Shown here in pieces: positions 1-10,936 of a DNA stretch of 64,000 nt. Source of the DNA: Muricea muricata (Eukaryota > Cnidaria > Anthozoa > Malacalcyonacea > Plexauridae); NCBI GenBank assembly GCA_963855995.1, contig OY979719.1:1550001-1614000 (forward strand), written 5' to 3'. Position 1 is the stretch's first letter. The number at the start of each line of letters is the position of its first letter. The translations under genes were made by a program, and so were the position numbers. The notes beneath the pieces are model-generated. The model searched no databases. It saw only the letters and a program-made list of their open reading frames with translations, and was not told where the DNA came from.

Positions 1-3000
1 CATGAATTACGCAGATACTAATAAGTTTGCAGTTTACACAAAATACGGCACAAAGCCTTACGAATTGAACCACGACATCTTGTGCCAAGACGAAGGAAAG
101 ACATTGAAAATTATTACCACATGGAACGAGGTATGGTGCTGGTGATTGCCCTTGTAGATTACGAGAGCTTATTGCATTGGTATTTTATTTCTTCAAATTG
201 ATGCATCGCTTAATTGCTCTCGTCTTGTCATAGCAAATCTGTAGCAAGTCGATTGTCAAGAATTTTTATCCACAAAAACCATTACCAGCAGACAATTTAA
301 TAAAATGTAAGAAAAAAACATACTCCGAAAAACAACATCTTGTAAACTCAAGATTCGAGTTTTTAAAAACAAGACAACAATTTTGCGGTGATATTTCGAC
401 TCTATTTCAAAGTCATTGACAATGACTTTGAAATAGAGTCGAAATATCACCGCATTGTTGTCTTGTTTTTAAAAGCTCGAATCTTGAGTTTACAAGATGT
501 TGTTTTTCGGGGTATGTTTTCTCTTATATTTTATCCACAATCTTCGTACAAGTTGTGGAATTCACACATGCTTGATGTAGCTCGATGACACAACCTGCGT
601 CAAGTGTATGGCGTCACTGGGTAAAAAGAGACAATTGCAATGTAAATGTGGTTCAGATTTAAAGTGACAAGCGACCTGTGGTTAGGGTGGTTCCCATATG
701 TCGCCGACTCATTGTCGGTAATAATTCAAGAAAATTCACAAAGGATTCTACTCACGAGTAATCACCGACAATAGACGTTGCCGACATACGAGAACCAGCC
801 GACCTGTGTACCAAACCTATGTATTTTCAACAAGTCTCTCATTCTCATTTCAATTCAGTTGGGCGCAAAATGGTTGGACTACTTCCGTCTTAACCGTCCA
901 TGGATGATGACATTCTTGTACCGTTACTTTGGCATCAAAGAGAACGATGGCACAGCGGGGCGTAGCGAAATTAAAGTGAAACTTATCAACAAATTTTTAG
1001 CTGACATTTTCGTGAAAACCCCCACCATGAAACTTCGTCGCATCAACCAAGAATTGCCGATTGCAGTGAAGAAGTTCTACTTTCAGAAGCGAAATGAAAT
1101 GATTGATAAGTTTTATGGTAAGCAGCTTTATCCGGTTTTACAAAGGATTCGAGGGCTTGTTCATATGAGTCTGTTTGTTGGGACGAGATGGAGGTGCAAC
1201 GCTCTTGATGTTTTGAAATAAGTCGCCAGCCTTAAAGATAAGTTTATGCCATGAGTTTGAGGAGATTCTGACAGAAATAAGAAAAAGGTGCACAGGCCTC
1301 CACCACAATTGTTTGGGGGAAAACTTTATGCAAAATACGAAATGTTGGATAAACAATTGGTAGGTAAACTCTCTTTCTCTCTCTTCTTCTTGACAGTAAG
1401 TATAGCACTGATTCCTACTCGCCGGCGAAATTCATTATTATCATCGCGATGGGGTTGCGACCAACCTATGACCCTAACAGGCTTTGTGAGTGATTGGTAT
1501 AAACATGAAAGACAAACTATAGAAAGCGGTTTTCTAAAGAACTAATCACAAACAATGATGACTTTTATTTCACCAATCACAAAACCTTGACATTTTAGGT
1601 TGATATTTGATATTCGCTTTCTCATTAGGTAAAACTGATCTCACTGATCACTTGGTATTTTTTCTTGTGAAGGCAGAATAACCGAATTATTCATGTGGCA
1701 ACCATTCGTATTTTGCATAAACTGTTTCTCGGGATGAATTTCGTCGTCGTGGAATCTTGGCTTCGAGCCTTATTCGGCTAGCAAAATTTGCCATTCTTGC
1801 ACTAATTCATCTCAAAACTCTGTTATTTAGCAAAATGCATGGTAAGGGGTACAAACTATATCGAGACTACAGATGAAGTGGTCATCCAGGCTGAACTCCC
1901 GGGAACCTGTCCGTTCGTACTGGCCGAGGACCAGCGCGGAGAACAGGCGAAATGGCGAATCATGTTAAGACAAGCAGAGGGCGGTAGACAAAATTTAATC
2001 ATCAAGATTGGAGATGTCGTAATCGAGTTAAGACAAGACAAGACTGTCCTAATCAACGGGGTTAGAACCGTGATCACAACTGGCAAGAGGGACATCGCTG
2101 GAGGAACAATCATGCTCGTTGGTAATGAAATACGCTTGAAGTCAAATGTAAGTATGATCTAAACGAAGCTGTTTTTATCACAAGGGGACTTCCTGCTTTC
2201 ACCCACGAGGCATGCGCTACCTGAAGTATCGGACGAATTTGGCTTTTGCCAAAGACTTGTTTATGCACTATTTACAACACGAGTTGTAGTGTCTCGCCTT
2301 TAGCTCGAGTTTGTGTAGCTGTTGACGAAGTAATTTTAAAAATACACCTGATATACGGACGAGAAACTCAAAAGTTAAAGTTTCTATAACTCAAGAGAAA
2401 CCTGCATACGGGCACCTTCACGGCCATTTTTTTCTTTGTGTCATGAATTATTTACGAGGTTTCACAAAATCATTTTTTCCAGTGTGGTTTCGAGGTCCGG
2501 TTTGACGGCAGTCTGACACGCGTTTTCTTCTCGCCCTGGTATCACAACCGAATTCGAGGAATCTGTGGAAACAACGACGCTGAACAATGGACAGATTTCG
2601 CCACTCGTCGAAAGACGTGCATGCCAGAAACAATGACCAGAGAATTCTTAAGAGACTGGGTTGTTCCAGGAACTACATGCAAGGACCCATGTAAGTATAA
2701 GCATAATTAATAGAGTAGATGGTTTGGAAACTCATGAGAATAACAATATAACTCAGTATCTATGTTGGTCAACGTTTATGAAAAAAAATGGTTCTTCATC
2801 GTCAGGTGGGTATTGTGCTTTTTTCCAAATCCACCAATAGGAAATCTTGAATTACCCTATTGTTCAAGTCACGGATGGCTAACTTTCCTAAAACGTTGTT
2901 ACTGGTTAGTTAGGTAAAAATACAATACGCACGTGACGACGAAGGACCTTATTTCTGCATAAACCGGAACAAAAACATAGATAATAACTTGTACTGTAGT

Positions 3001-4166
3001 TCTAATAAGTTTCCATCATCTAGCTCTATTAACTATGGTATAAGTATTAGGCATAAGAGAAAGATCAAAACCAGAGAAATAAGTCGCGACTTAACTAAGA
3101 CATCACAAATGTAGCGTCATACTGCCCAGTATCGCCTCTTAAAGGATGTCCACATCGTTCCCATTTGTCATGATGGGATGACAGGCCGATTTCTTCAATT
3201 TTAAATTTTAATGCATTAATATTAGTTAAGGATCATCATTTAACTAAATTGCATTATTTTCCTGATGACAGAACATAGTCAAAGAGTAGAGACTACAAAG
3301 AGGGACCACTTCATTCAAAAAAGCGTAAGGTGTTGTCGTCATGATACGTCATGGACGCCATATTCCTAGCCAGTGCCCTAAACAGAAGCATTTCCCCCCG
3401 GTATTAGTAGCCATTTTAATATTTCAGGGAGGTGACTTCCTCTGTTTAGGGCACTGGCTAGGAACATGGCGCCCATGACGAATATTGCATGCTCGTTCCC
3501 CCCGGAAATATTAAAAATGGCTATTAATACCGGGGGGAAATGCCTCTGTTTAGGGCACTGGCTAGGAACATGGCGCCCATGACGTATCATGACGACAACA
3601 CCTTACGCTTTTTTGAATGAAGTGGTCCCTCTTTGTAGTCTCTACTCTTTGACATAGTGAAGTGATGAAGTAAACGTTGTTGAAGCAACAGCAGCGTTGT
3701 GAAACTACAAGACCTACTAGGCAACATTAAAGTTCCTTCAGTCTTTAATAAATACAATATAATGACACATGGTGTCTGTTAGTTAGCGAGAGAGAGAGAG
3801 AGAGAGTCAGTTCGCGGGCTAGTAAAGTTGAACTCCTTCTTTACTTTGAATTAAACACAGCTGACATTTCCCTTTTCGGTTTGAACAGATTGCAAAATGG
3901 TAGCCAGGCACATAGAATTACCTAAAACGGCTATTAACAATAACAAAGTGTGCTTCTCGATTGGACGTTTCCTACGCTGTATAAAAGGCTGTCAAGTCGC
4001 GAAAAAACACATCGTTCAAAAGGTCGCACACCACTGCCTCAAGCCTAACGATCCTTTGGTTGCTCGACTCAGAATTGGTGACCCAACTGTTGCCTTGGAA
4101 ACGAAGTCTGTTGACTTGTACGGTCCTGTAAAGGAACACGTGGCATGCCAATGTAACTGTGAGTAG
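1..4166 (+). CDS. Vitellogenin-like large lipid transfer protein, 3' part (vWD domain and C-terminus)
   Basis: Five exons with matching phases are visible: 1..130 (open at the window edge), 859..1117, 1831..2147, 2483..2690 and 3889..4166 (TAG). Exons 3 and 4 encode a von Willebrand type D domain. It opens with KCMVRGTNYIETTDE and carries the Cys/Gly signature GICGNNDAE, close to the family GLCGxxD. The last exon adds a Cys-rich tail ending in CQCNCE. A vWD domain near the C-terminus followed by a small Cys-rich module is the arrangement of vitellogenins, the secreted yolk lipoproteins. The lipoprotein N-terminal domain lies upstream of the window and is not seen, so apolipophorin-like or another vWD protein remains possible. 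Intron 1 holds a foldback MITE, intron 2 a dispersed repeat and intron 4 a 374-bp hairpin element. The downstream neighbour RCC1 is convergent. Confidence 0.65.
276..540. mobile_element. Foldback MITE, family A (ends in TTACCAGCAGACAATTT)
   Basis: A nearly perfect palindrome is centred at base 419, with arms of roughly 115 bp (303-418 and 420-535). The left end carries TTACCAGCAGACAATTTAAT. The right end lacks this terminus and looks truncated. The 10-mer TTATCCACAA occurs on both flanks (266-275 and 531-540). Related copies lie at 9672-9796, 41607-41665 and 45548-45796. Small open frames here are products of the palindrome and not genes. Confidence 0.8.
1451..1612. repeat. Dispersed repeat B, copy 1
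   Basis: Contains ACCAACCTAT followed by AACAGGCTTTGTGAGTGATT and a GAAAGACAA..ACTATAGAAA segment, ending near TTTAGGTTG. The same order recurs at 50292-50650 and in part at 53058-53150. The imperfect inverted ends (ACCAACCTA / TAGGTTG) suggest a short non-autonomous element. It lies in intron 2 of the vitellogenin-like gene. Confidence 0.6.
3279..3652. mobile_element. 374-bp hairpin MITE with 5-bp target duplication CATAG
   Basis: The ends are TCAAAGAGTAGAGACTACAA and its reverse complement. The arms run about 155 bp each and are nearly identical, sharing the internal motif CCTAAACAGAAGC...CCCCCCGG. CATAG flanks both sides (3274-3278 and 3653-3657), which supports a mobile origin. The element sits in intron 4 of the vitellogenin-like gene. 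Elements with similar internal motifs lie at 37786-37970 and 51952-52136. Confidence 0.85.
3788..3806. repeat. (GA)n microsatellite
   Basis: An uninterrupted GA dinucleotide tract of about 19 bp lies in intron 4 of the vitellogenin-like gene, 83 bp upstream of the last exon. Confidence 0.95.
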
Positions 4167-4302
4167 ATGGGCTCAACGACAAAGAACGATGTATCGAAAT
4201 GGACTAACATAAAATGATCTTATTATGTAATTTAATTCGCTTCAATTTTATTCTCTACTTAAGGCGGTACTCCGTCAAGTCTTCTTTGTGTTAAGAATGG
4301 GT

Positions 4303-4346
4303 AATAAACTTGAATGTAAATTTTGGTGGAATTGAAATCAAATAAA
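4303..4346 (+). terminator. Polyadenylation signals of the vitellogenin-like gene
   Basis: AATAAA occurs at 4303-4308 and again at 4341-4346, 137 and 175 bp after the stop codon. Either would give a short 3' UTR. Confidence 0.6.
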
Positions 4347-5007
4347 ATTTATTGCAGCATAGTGTAGCAAGTATTGCAACGCCGTATTGAAATAACCTCA
4401 TTGCTAAAATTAATGTTTTATTAAGAAAGATTGCTTACATTACAATTCCACAAGTTCCCCTAAATTGCTTTAACAGTCTTCTAGAATGGCTAAAAAATTA
4501 CTTACGAGTAAGATAGATTCGTTTTGATTAGGTCCAAAATAGATGATAACGAATGTATGAAGCAAGCGAGTACTTCCAAATGTAATTTGCAGTTTTACAG
4601 TACAATTCAAAACCATCCATAATCTGATTGCTGAACTATTGGTCTACAACTCATGGGGTTCAAGTAAATTAGTTGAACTACCTGACGCCAAAGGTTGGGC
4701 CCTATGTCAAATTGGAGCCATGAAATCTACTGTGCTTTACAAAATCTCAGTTGTTTTCGTAGTTTTTAAATATTTCTTTTCAAGCCAAAGATAAAAACTA
4801 GCTTCATTAACTTGAACGAGGCTATTATCAGTTAAGTCATGGCGTTACAGTTTGATTGCAGTTCAACCAATTCAACCTTCAAGTTCTGAGTAACCTTCGT
4901 AAAATTATTAATTTTGACGTGTACTAAAATATTACTGAGACCATAAAATTCTTTCATAATAAAAAGTATCGCTTGCTTGAACCTTAAAACTTAGCAAATA
5001 ACGACAT
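4347..5007. other. Intergenic gap between two convergent genes
   Basis: An AT-rich spacer between the 3' end of the vitellogenin-like gene and the stop codon of RCC1. No reading frame, repeat pair or RNA gene was recognised. Confidence 0.6.
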
Positions 5008-5011
5008 TTAT
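5006..5011 (-). terminator. AATAAA overlapping the RCC1 stop codon
   Basis: The minus strand reads GAAATAAATG, so the TAA stop lies inside an AATAAA hexamer. If used it would give an almost absent 3' UTR. Another signal may be used instead. Confidence 0.4.
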
Positions 5012-8000
5012 TTCTTCCGCGCCAAAATCAAAGTATGCTGTCCACCTGCTTCGACATTTAGTACTTCATGCTCATCAACGACAAGTTTCTTCCCTTCTAC
5101 CAACATTGGATCCCAAACATCCTCATCATCTCCGCTTCCTAGTTGCAGACATGAACCCATACCCCAGGAATAGGCTTGGCCCTCTTCCGTCACTCCAAAG
5201 CTGACAACTTCCCCACAGGAGACTCTATGCACTTTGCGCTCACTTAAGCCCTGCACTTCGGCTGGCAGGTTCTGATCACTCGCATCTTTTCCAATCCCCA
5301 AACGACCATAATCAGCTCGACCAGCACTGTAAACTTTACCATCCGCGGTTGAAAATATCGAATGATGTTGACCGCTTGCAATGCGGATTGGACAATCAAT
5401 GTTTGTGTTCAAATCTGATAACGCCTTAGATTTCTTCGGGAAATGACTGCTGTTTGTGTCTCCAGTTGCTAACTGACCGTAATTATTCAAGCCCCATACA
5501 TAAACAAGTTCGGAATCTCTCGCAATTGCAAAAGTACAAAAGCTGCCCGCGAAGATGTCTTTGAACTTTATATCGCGACGAAGACGAACCTTTCGAGGAA
5601 TCAAGACGAAGTCTAGGCCGCGTCTTCCACCTCGGGAACTGAAGTAACCAGCCACTCTGCCCAGTTGACCTTGGTCTGCACAACCCCAGGTATAGATGTC
5701 ACCAGATTCAGTCAGAGCAACAGTATGGTCATTCCCAGATACCACCTTCGTGATCTTATCGTGAGGCAAACTAAGAATTTCGACAGGCGCAGATTTTTGG
5801 CCATCTGGACGAAGGCCAACTTGTCCGCTCATATCCTAAGAGAAAACATAAACCTTAGTAGACTGTTCAATACAAACAAATACTGTACATACTCTGCCTA
5901 TCCAAACATAACTATCAATCAACCTGCTTACCCTATATGTTCCCCAAGCGTACACAGTTCCCAAGGTGGTCAATGCGGTGCTGTGACTATCGCCAGCAGA
6001 AATCATGGTAACATGCATGCCACTTGGTAACTCTACTTCTTTTGCCAGCCATTCATCACCATCCTTTTGTGTCGCGTGACGACCCAATGCCCCCTCATCA
6101 TTGCAGCCCCAAGAATACACCTTCCAGAAAATGGCAGGAGGCAGTTAAATACAAGACTCTTTTTGACTCTTATTTTAGAACCATCTTCAGAGGTATGAAA
6201 AACTAGATTTCTTAATATGAGTCTAGTTATCAACTGGTAGACAATATTGTACAATAATCAGAGTTCATTCTGCATTTTCATTGGTCAAGAGCTGTGTGTT
6301 ATTATACTACACACACACAATTGACGTCATCCGATGACGCGACGTACTTGAGCAAAATGTTTTTGCAGGTTTTTCTTGTGTAGATGAGCCTTTTTATTGT
6401 ATATTTCGTTTTTAAATGCTTCTGTACTGAATAGAATAGGTCATTGCGTGAAAAGAACAAAAAGTCAAGGCACTTGAATTCATCTTGTGTCGTACTATTT
6501 TGTTTTTGCAAGCCATGACATTATCTGTGATCTATTACAGTATAGACACATGTAAAAAGGAAATCTATTTGTTAAATATATCATTTTTGCACTAAACACT
6601 GGCCATATTTTTTAGCAACATTTTGTTGCAGAGGTTTTTTGTGGCAAAATAAGCGCACTAAATGCTGGAATAAAAATGAACTCATGTAAACTTTGTGGAT
6701 CAGATTGAAGTACACTACAGATTAGACAGATTTCTATCGTGGCAAAATGTTTTGACACAAATATGGCAAAATACCAGTGCCACCCAGACAATTTTGAGGG
6801 CCCAGAGCAAAATTTTCAATCCCCTCACCAATGTAAAGGTACTCTCTCTTAAATTATTTGTGCAGTGTCAGTTTTAAAATTGGTACTTTTTTCTGTTTCT
6901 ATCATGCTTTTGATGCCCCTGATGTCTGAGGCCTGAGGAAAACCTCCCCTTTGCTCCCATCTAGCGACCCTGCAAAATTGATGTCACATCAGATAACAGA
7001 CACCTCAAGTAATTCATTGTTGTCATTGTTTGTAGCAAGTGTTAAATTTCTTTAATTTATTTTATCAACTCTCACTATTCAGCCAGAGATAGGGAAAAAC
7101 AGAGTTATTTAGACTTCATGACAACAGCTCCAGTTGATCTGAAAATTATAAGTCTCCTACCTTTCCTGTGCTGCTTAGGGCCAATGAATGCATCCCACCA
7201 GCAATGATCTGCACAATTTGGACATTTTCTAACCCTTGAACAAATCCTGGTTTCTTTCGTTCAAGCACTTCATCACCTTGACCCAACTGCCCCGTGTCCC
7301 CTGTGCCCATTGACAGCACAAATCCACTTGGTTGATCTGACTCAATCCCATTTACAGCTGAAAATGATTGAAATGGTTAGCCCAGTAATACAAAACCTAT
7401 ATAGTTCACTGAGTCAATATGCTATACATGGACATGGTCAGGATTTCCTCTCTGGGAGGGCCTAAGAAAACCCAGGCAGTGACAGGCAGACATACTTAAA
7501 TATTTGATCAGGAGGGCAGCAATCCTGGGCAAGGGCGAGGGGGCAACCCCCTCGAGCTATACCACTGTATATAGTGAGAAACGTCAGACCTAATGCAAGT
7601 TATTTGGGAAACAAACATTTTAATCATTCATATGGCAATGTAAACACCATATTTTTAATCAGTTACGTTCTTGGTTAATAAGCTGCATGTACAAAAATTT
7701 CAGTTCTTTTACTACCTGCCCGGAATGACAAGTGAAAATCAACATCTCAAGCTCAGGCCATTCATAAGGAAGTTATCCCTTTGCTTAAAACATTGATTTT
7801 CACTTTATCTTTTCAGATACTGAAGGAACTAATACCTTTCATGTACTACCAACCACACACTAGAAACGCTAGTTCGAGATACTGTGTACGAAGATTAATA
7901 TTTTCAAAATAGTAATAAGCAGTACCATAGCCCTGGCATGATTGCCGCCCCTGGAAACTGCCAAGCTAATACCAAAGCCGATTTCCCCTCCCCCCTAAGT

Positions 8001-8318
8001 CCCCCCCCCTTAGAGGAAATTCTGGCCACCATGCGGCAAATTTTTTTGCATCAAGCGTGTTGGCTTCATGAGACATTTCTTGGTCTTATTGACCAAGATC
8101 AATACAATCAATACATCTCTTAAAAAAACTGACAAAATAATATTAAATATCTAAGAACTAAGAGAGTGTAATTAATTTAATCAATTATTTTCATAATTCC
8201 ATGTCATAAATATTTCATGAATTTCAAGCTAGTTCATATTTGGAAATTTGACCTTACCTTTCTTTTTAGTTCCCACAGATTTTGAGGCAGGCGCTTTACG
8301 CTTTGGTACTCGTGGCAT
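5008..8318 (-). CDS. RCC1: RCC1, regulator of chromosome condensation (Ran guanine nucleotide exchange factor)
   Basis: Four exons in transcription order: 8318..8258, 7357..7161, 6120..5932 and 5835..5008, giving 424 aa, close to the usual RCC1 length (about 420). All junction phases match. RCC1 is a seven-bladed propeller that binds chromatin and loads GTP onto Ran, marking chromosomes for nuclear transport and spindle assembly. Blade repeats are clear: VLSMGTGDTGQLGQG (about residues 33-47), VYSWGCNDEGALGR (from 87), then YTWGCADQGQLGR, VYVWGLNNYGQLATG, VYSAGRADYGRLGIG and AYSWGMGSCLQLGSG in the last exon. The N-terminus MPRVPKRKAPASK is a short basic tail, as in the family, where it contacts DNA and histones. 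The start is the only ATG that fits exon 1 and lies 2.6 kb from the next gene. The TAA stop is embedded in an AATAAA hexamer. Confidence 0.93.
6172..6206. repeat. Fragment shared with the repeat in EXO1 intron 7
   Basis: AGAACCATCTTCAGAGGTAT followed by GAAAAACTAGATTT matches 48660-48692 with few differences. It lies in RCC1 intron 2 and is a short fragment of a dispersed repeat. Confidence 0.6.
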
Positions 8319-8813
8319 TTTCCCTACGAAATACAATACAGATAACAGATAAACTCATTGCAAGGAACTTTTTAACCGAGGGCACATTTGAGCCGATTAT
8401 GAAAGCACACAAAACCGAGCTGACTGTATCAAATTCAAGTCGGTTTTTGGACTGATAACGCGTCTAAATACAATATAACATCAAAAAGGACCAACAGGCT
8501 ATGTTTAATATGGAATAAGATTGAAAACAAACCTTCAATTCAGAAATAAATTTGCTCTTTGAATGAAATCAAAATTCAGAATATCGCGCCGACCGACTGA
8601 CCATGCTGTATGAGCCTGCAGTAACGCCGCTGACACGAACGTGGTGATTTAAAAAATGCAAATTAGATCATTTTTCTAACCCCCAACGACCAGGCGTCAC
8701 CGTTCATTCTTTTCTATACATTTCTACCATATTCAAGGTCATTGAAAAACTGCGTTAAATGTATTTATTGGTTCAATAAAGGAAGTTAATGTCGAACAGG
8801 GCTCGCTGCTTAG

Positions 8814-9080
8814 TCACGTGACTGAGGATTGCGTACCGGGTTTTGTAGCCCCCTAGGTCAGTATAAATATCACTTACCCTGCGCCTAGCCAGTTGCTAAC
8901 TGTTCGGTCGCCCTACCTCCCTCCCCTCGCCCAACCGCTCAGTCATTCGAAGCAACGGTATTGGGGAGATAGGCGTTTGTTGTTTTGTCAGTTTTTTTAT
9001 TTAGGACTGTGCGCTCGTTCCCACTCTCCCGAAAATGTGATTTCAGGTCACTCAGGTACCCATCTGTCGCTGTCCGGGTA
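8814..9080 (+). promoter_or_regulatory. Promoter-like patch (E-box, TATA box, possible first exon)
   Basis: CACGTG lies at about 8815, TATAAATA near 8862-8869, then a C-rich stretch and CCGGGTAAGTGT, a good splice donor, near 9075. This arrangement looks like a plus-strand core promoter with a short non-coding exon. It could also be a solo LTR or the 5' end of a retroelement. No downstream coding exon was found. Confidence 0.3.
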
Positions 9081-9260
9081 AGTGTGTATCGTTGTTTTTC
9101 TATTGTGTCTCGTTTTTTTTTTCTCTTCCACGCGTTTCACGTTGTGTGACTCTCGTGTGACTGTGTGATCACGGGATGGAGAGGGTACCGTTTAGGTCCC
9201 AGATGTGTTGTTAGTTATGACCGAGGACAAGCCTAACGAAGGTTCACATCTCCGGAGCCT

Positions 9261-9314
9261 AGCTCGATCGCATCGCGAAGCTCGATCGCATCGCCAAAGC
9301 TCGATCGCATCGCC
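9261..9314. repeat. Short tandem repeat, three units of about 18 bp
   Basis: Three adjacent copies of AGCTCGATCGCATCGC with a 1-2 base spacer. The unit contains CGATCG and is GC-richer than its surroundings. Confidence 0.85.
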
Positions 9315-9671
9315 GTGCTACCGTCTCCATCCCTACCGATCGGCAGCGGGCATAATTACTATAAGTTACTATAGAGTTACAGGCGACATGCCAAGCTAGC
9401 ATATGTAGTTATAGGTTATTATCCTATGAGATCATTAAGAATCTTTAAAGATCATTATGCACTTTTGATTTCTCCTCCACCCCTCCGGGCTGTCTTTGCT
9501 ACTGTCGAGACACAATGTTACCAATTATTAGAAGTGGTGGAAAAGTTTTTTTTTCTTTTTGGGAACTAGAAAAAAAGCCCGATTGGGAACCTGGGTTTAA
9601 AACAAAAATTTCTGCAAAAATTTTACGAGGCAAACTGACAAAGTAATTGCTCTGGAGTTAATTGTTAACTG

Positions 9672-9796
9672 GTTTGACAATGACTTTCAAACAGAGCCGA
9701 AATATCGCCGCAAAACTGTTGTCCTGTTGTTAATAGCTCATATCTTTAGTTTAAGTATGTTTTTTCGTATCTTTTATTAAATTGTCTGCTGGTAAA
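9672..9796. mobile_element. Half copy of foldback MITE family A
   Basis: Starts with GACAATGACTTTCAAACAGA, corresponding to the centre of the element at 276-540, and ends in TTAAATTGTCTGCTGGTAA, the family terminus. Only one arm is present. Confidence 0.7.
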
Positions 9797-10936
9797 AGTT
9801 CAATCATCAAACTTGTGTGAAATTATCTGCAAAAATCAAGATCCATTTACCAGAGTAACAGAGTTGATTTAATTTTGCAGTTAATTATCAAACCTCAAAA
9901 ATTTCTGGGCAAAAATAGTTGGTAACTAAGTTCTGAAACTTTTTCCGCCTTTGCCTCTTTGAATTAAGAAGTAGTGTGGAAAGTTACAACTTGGTTTTCG
10001 ATACAAGGTTTTTGAAAAAAGTGCACAATAATTCAACTAGCACAACCATATGAATATCTTACCAATCTTTCAAAATTTATATTAACTTAATGAAATATTT
10101 AAGAAATAGAGCTTTTATGCTTTTATAAATTATTTAACTATGATACAAGAACACACTCTACTTATGATGGATAAATTTTAGCAAGCATTTTCTTGCATCA
10201 AGAAAAAATTGCTAGTGAGATATCGTTACGCACGCTCAACAGTCTTCATCATATCTAATATATTCTTGTGAACTGTTTAATTTTCACTAATGGATAACTT
10301 CATTGCCAGGGATGTGGCTGGAATCCACACACCTTACATCACGAGTATCACATTTGTGTTTGTGTATAGTTCTAAATATGCATGCAGTTTTGTATCTAAA
10401 ATAATCCTATAATGTGCCTTCTACTTTACACTAGGTATAACATAATGAACAAATGTCAGTTTTGGAATTTTCACAGCCGCGAATAAACGGCATTCGCTTC
10501 ATTTCCGTACCGAATTACTGCCTAAAATGCCATTCGATGTATCCGTGAGTCACAGTTGAATGTCATTGTTGAAGATCAAAAATTAAAAAATCTTCATTAA
10601 AACTTTTCATGTATGTTCAATAATTTCTTTAATTTATACACTGTGCTGAAGTGGACGTTCCTAGACTGAATGCAATCCTATCTGATTTCAACAATGAAAC
10701 TCAACAAGATATCTTATCCTGTCTTGAATGAATGCTCCATTTTAAGTTTTCTTCATTAGTAGCAAGTCCTGTTTGTTTTTGCTTGCATTCTGCATGTCTT
10801 GAGAACAATTTTAGTCAGTTAAAAGTCATGAAACACCTATTTCTTTTTTTACCATGTGTATCTTTTTTAAACCAATGTGGCATTCGCAATTTTCTTTCTT
10901 TATTACATCCCTCCGTCATCTTCAGCGCCGTCAATT
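9797..10936. other. Intergenic sequence downstream of the PTK7-type gene
   Basis: AT-rich, with no supported exon, RNA gene or paired repeat. Its right part is presumably the 3' UTR of the minus-strand PTK7-type gene. Confidence 0.5.

Noticed and set aside
256..588. Overlapping open frames on both strands with nearly the same peptide
   Set aside because: They are the two arms of a palindromic MITE, so the matching peptides come from the inverted repeat and not from genes.
9205..9399. Arg/Ser-rich frame over the GATCG tandem repeat
   Set aside because: Explained by the 18-bp tandem repeat; no further exon.
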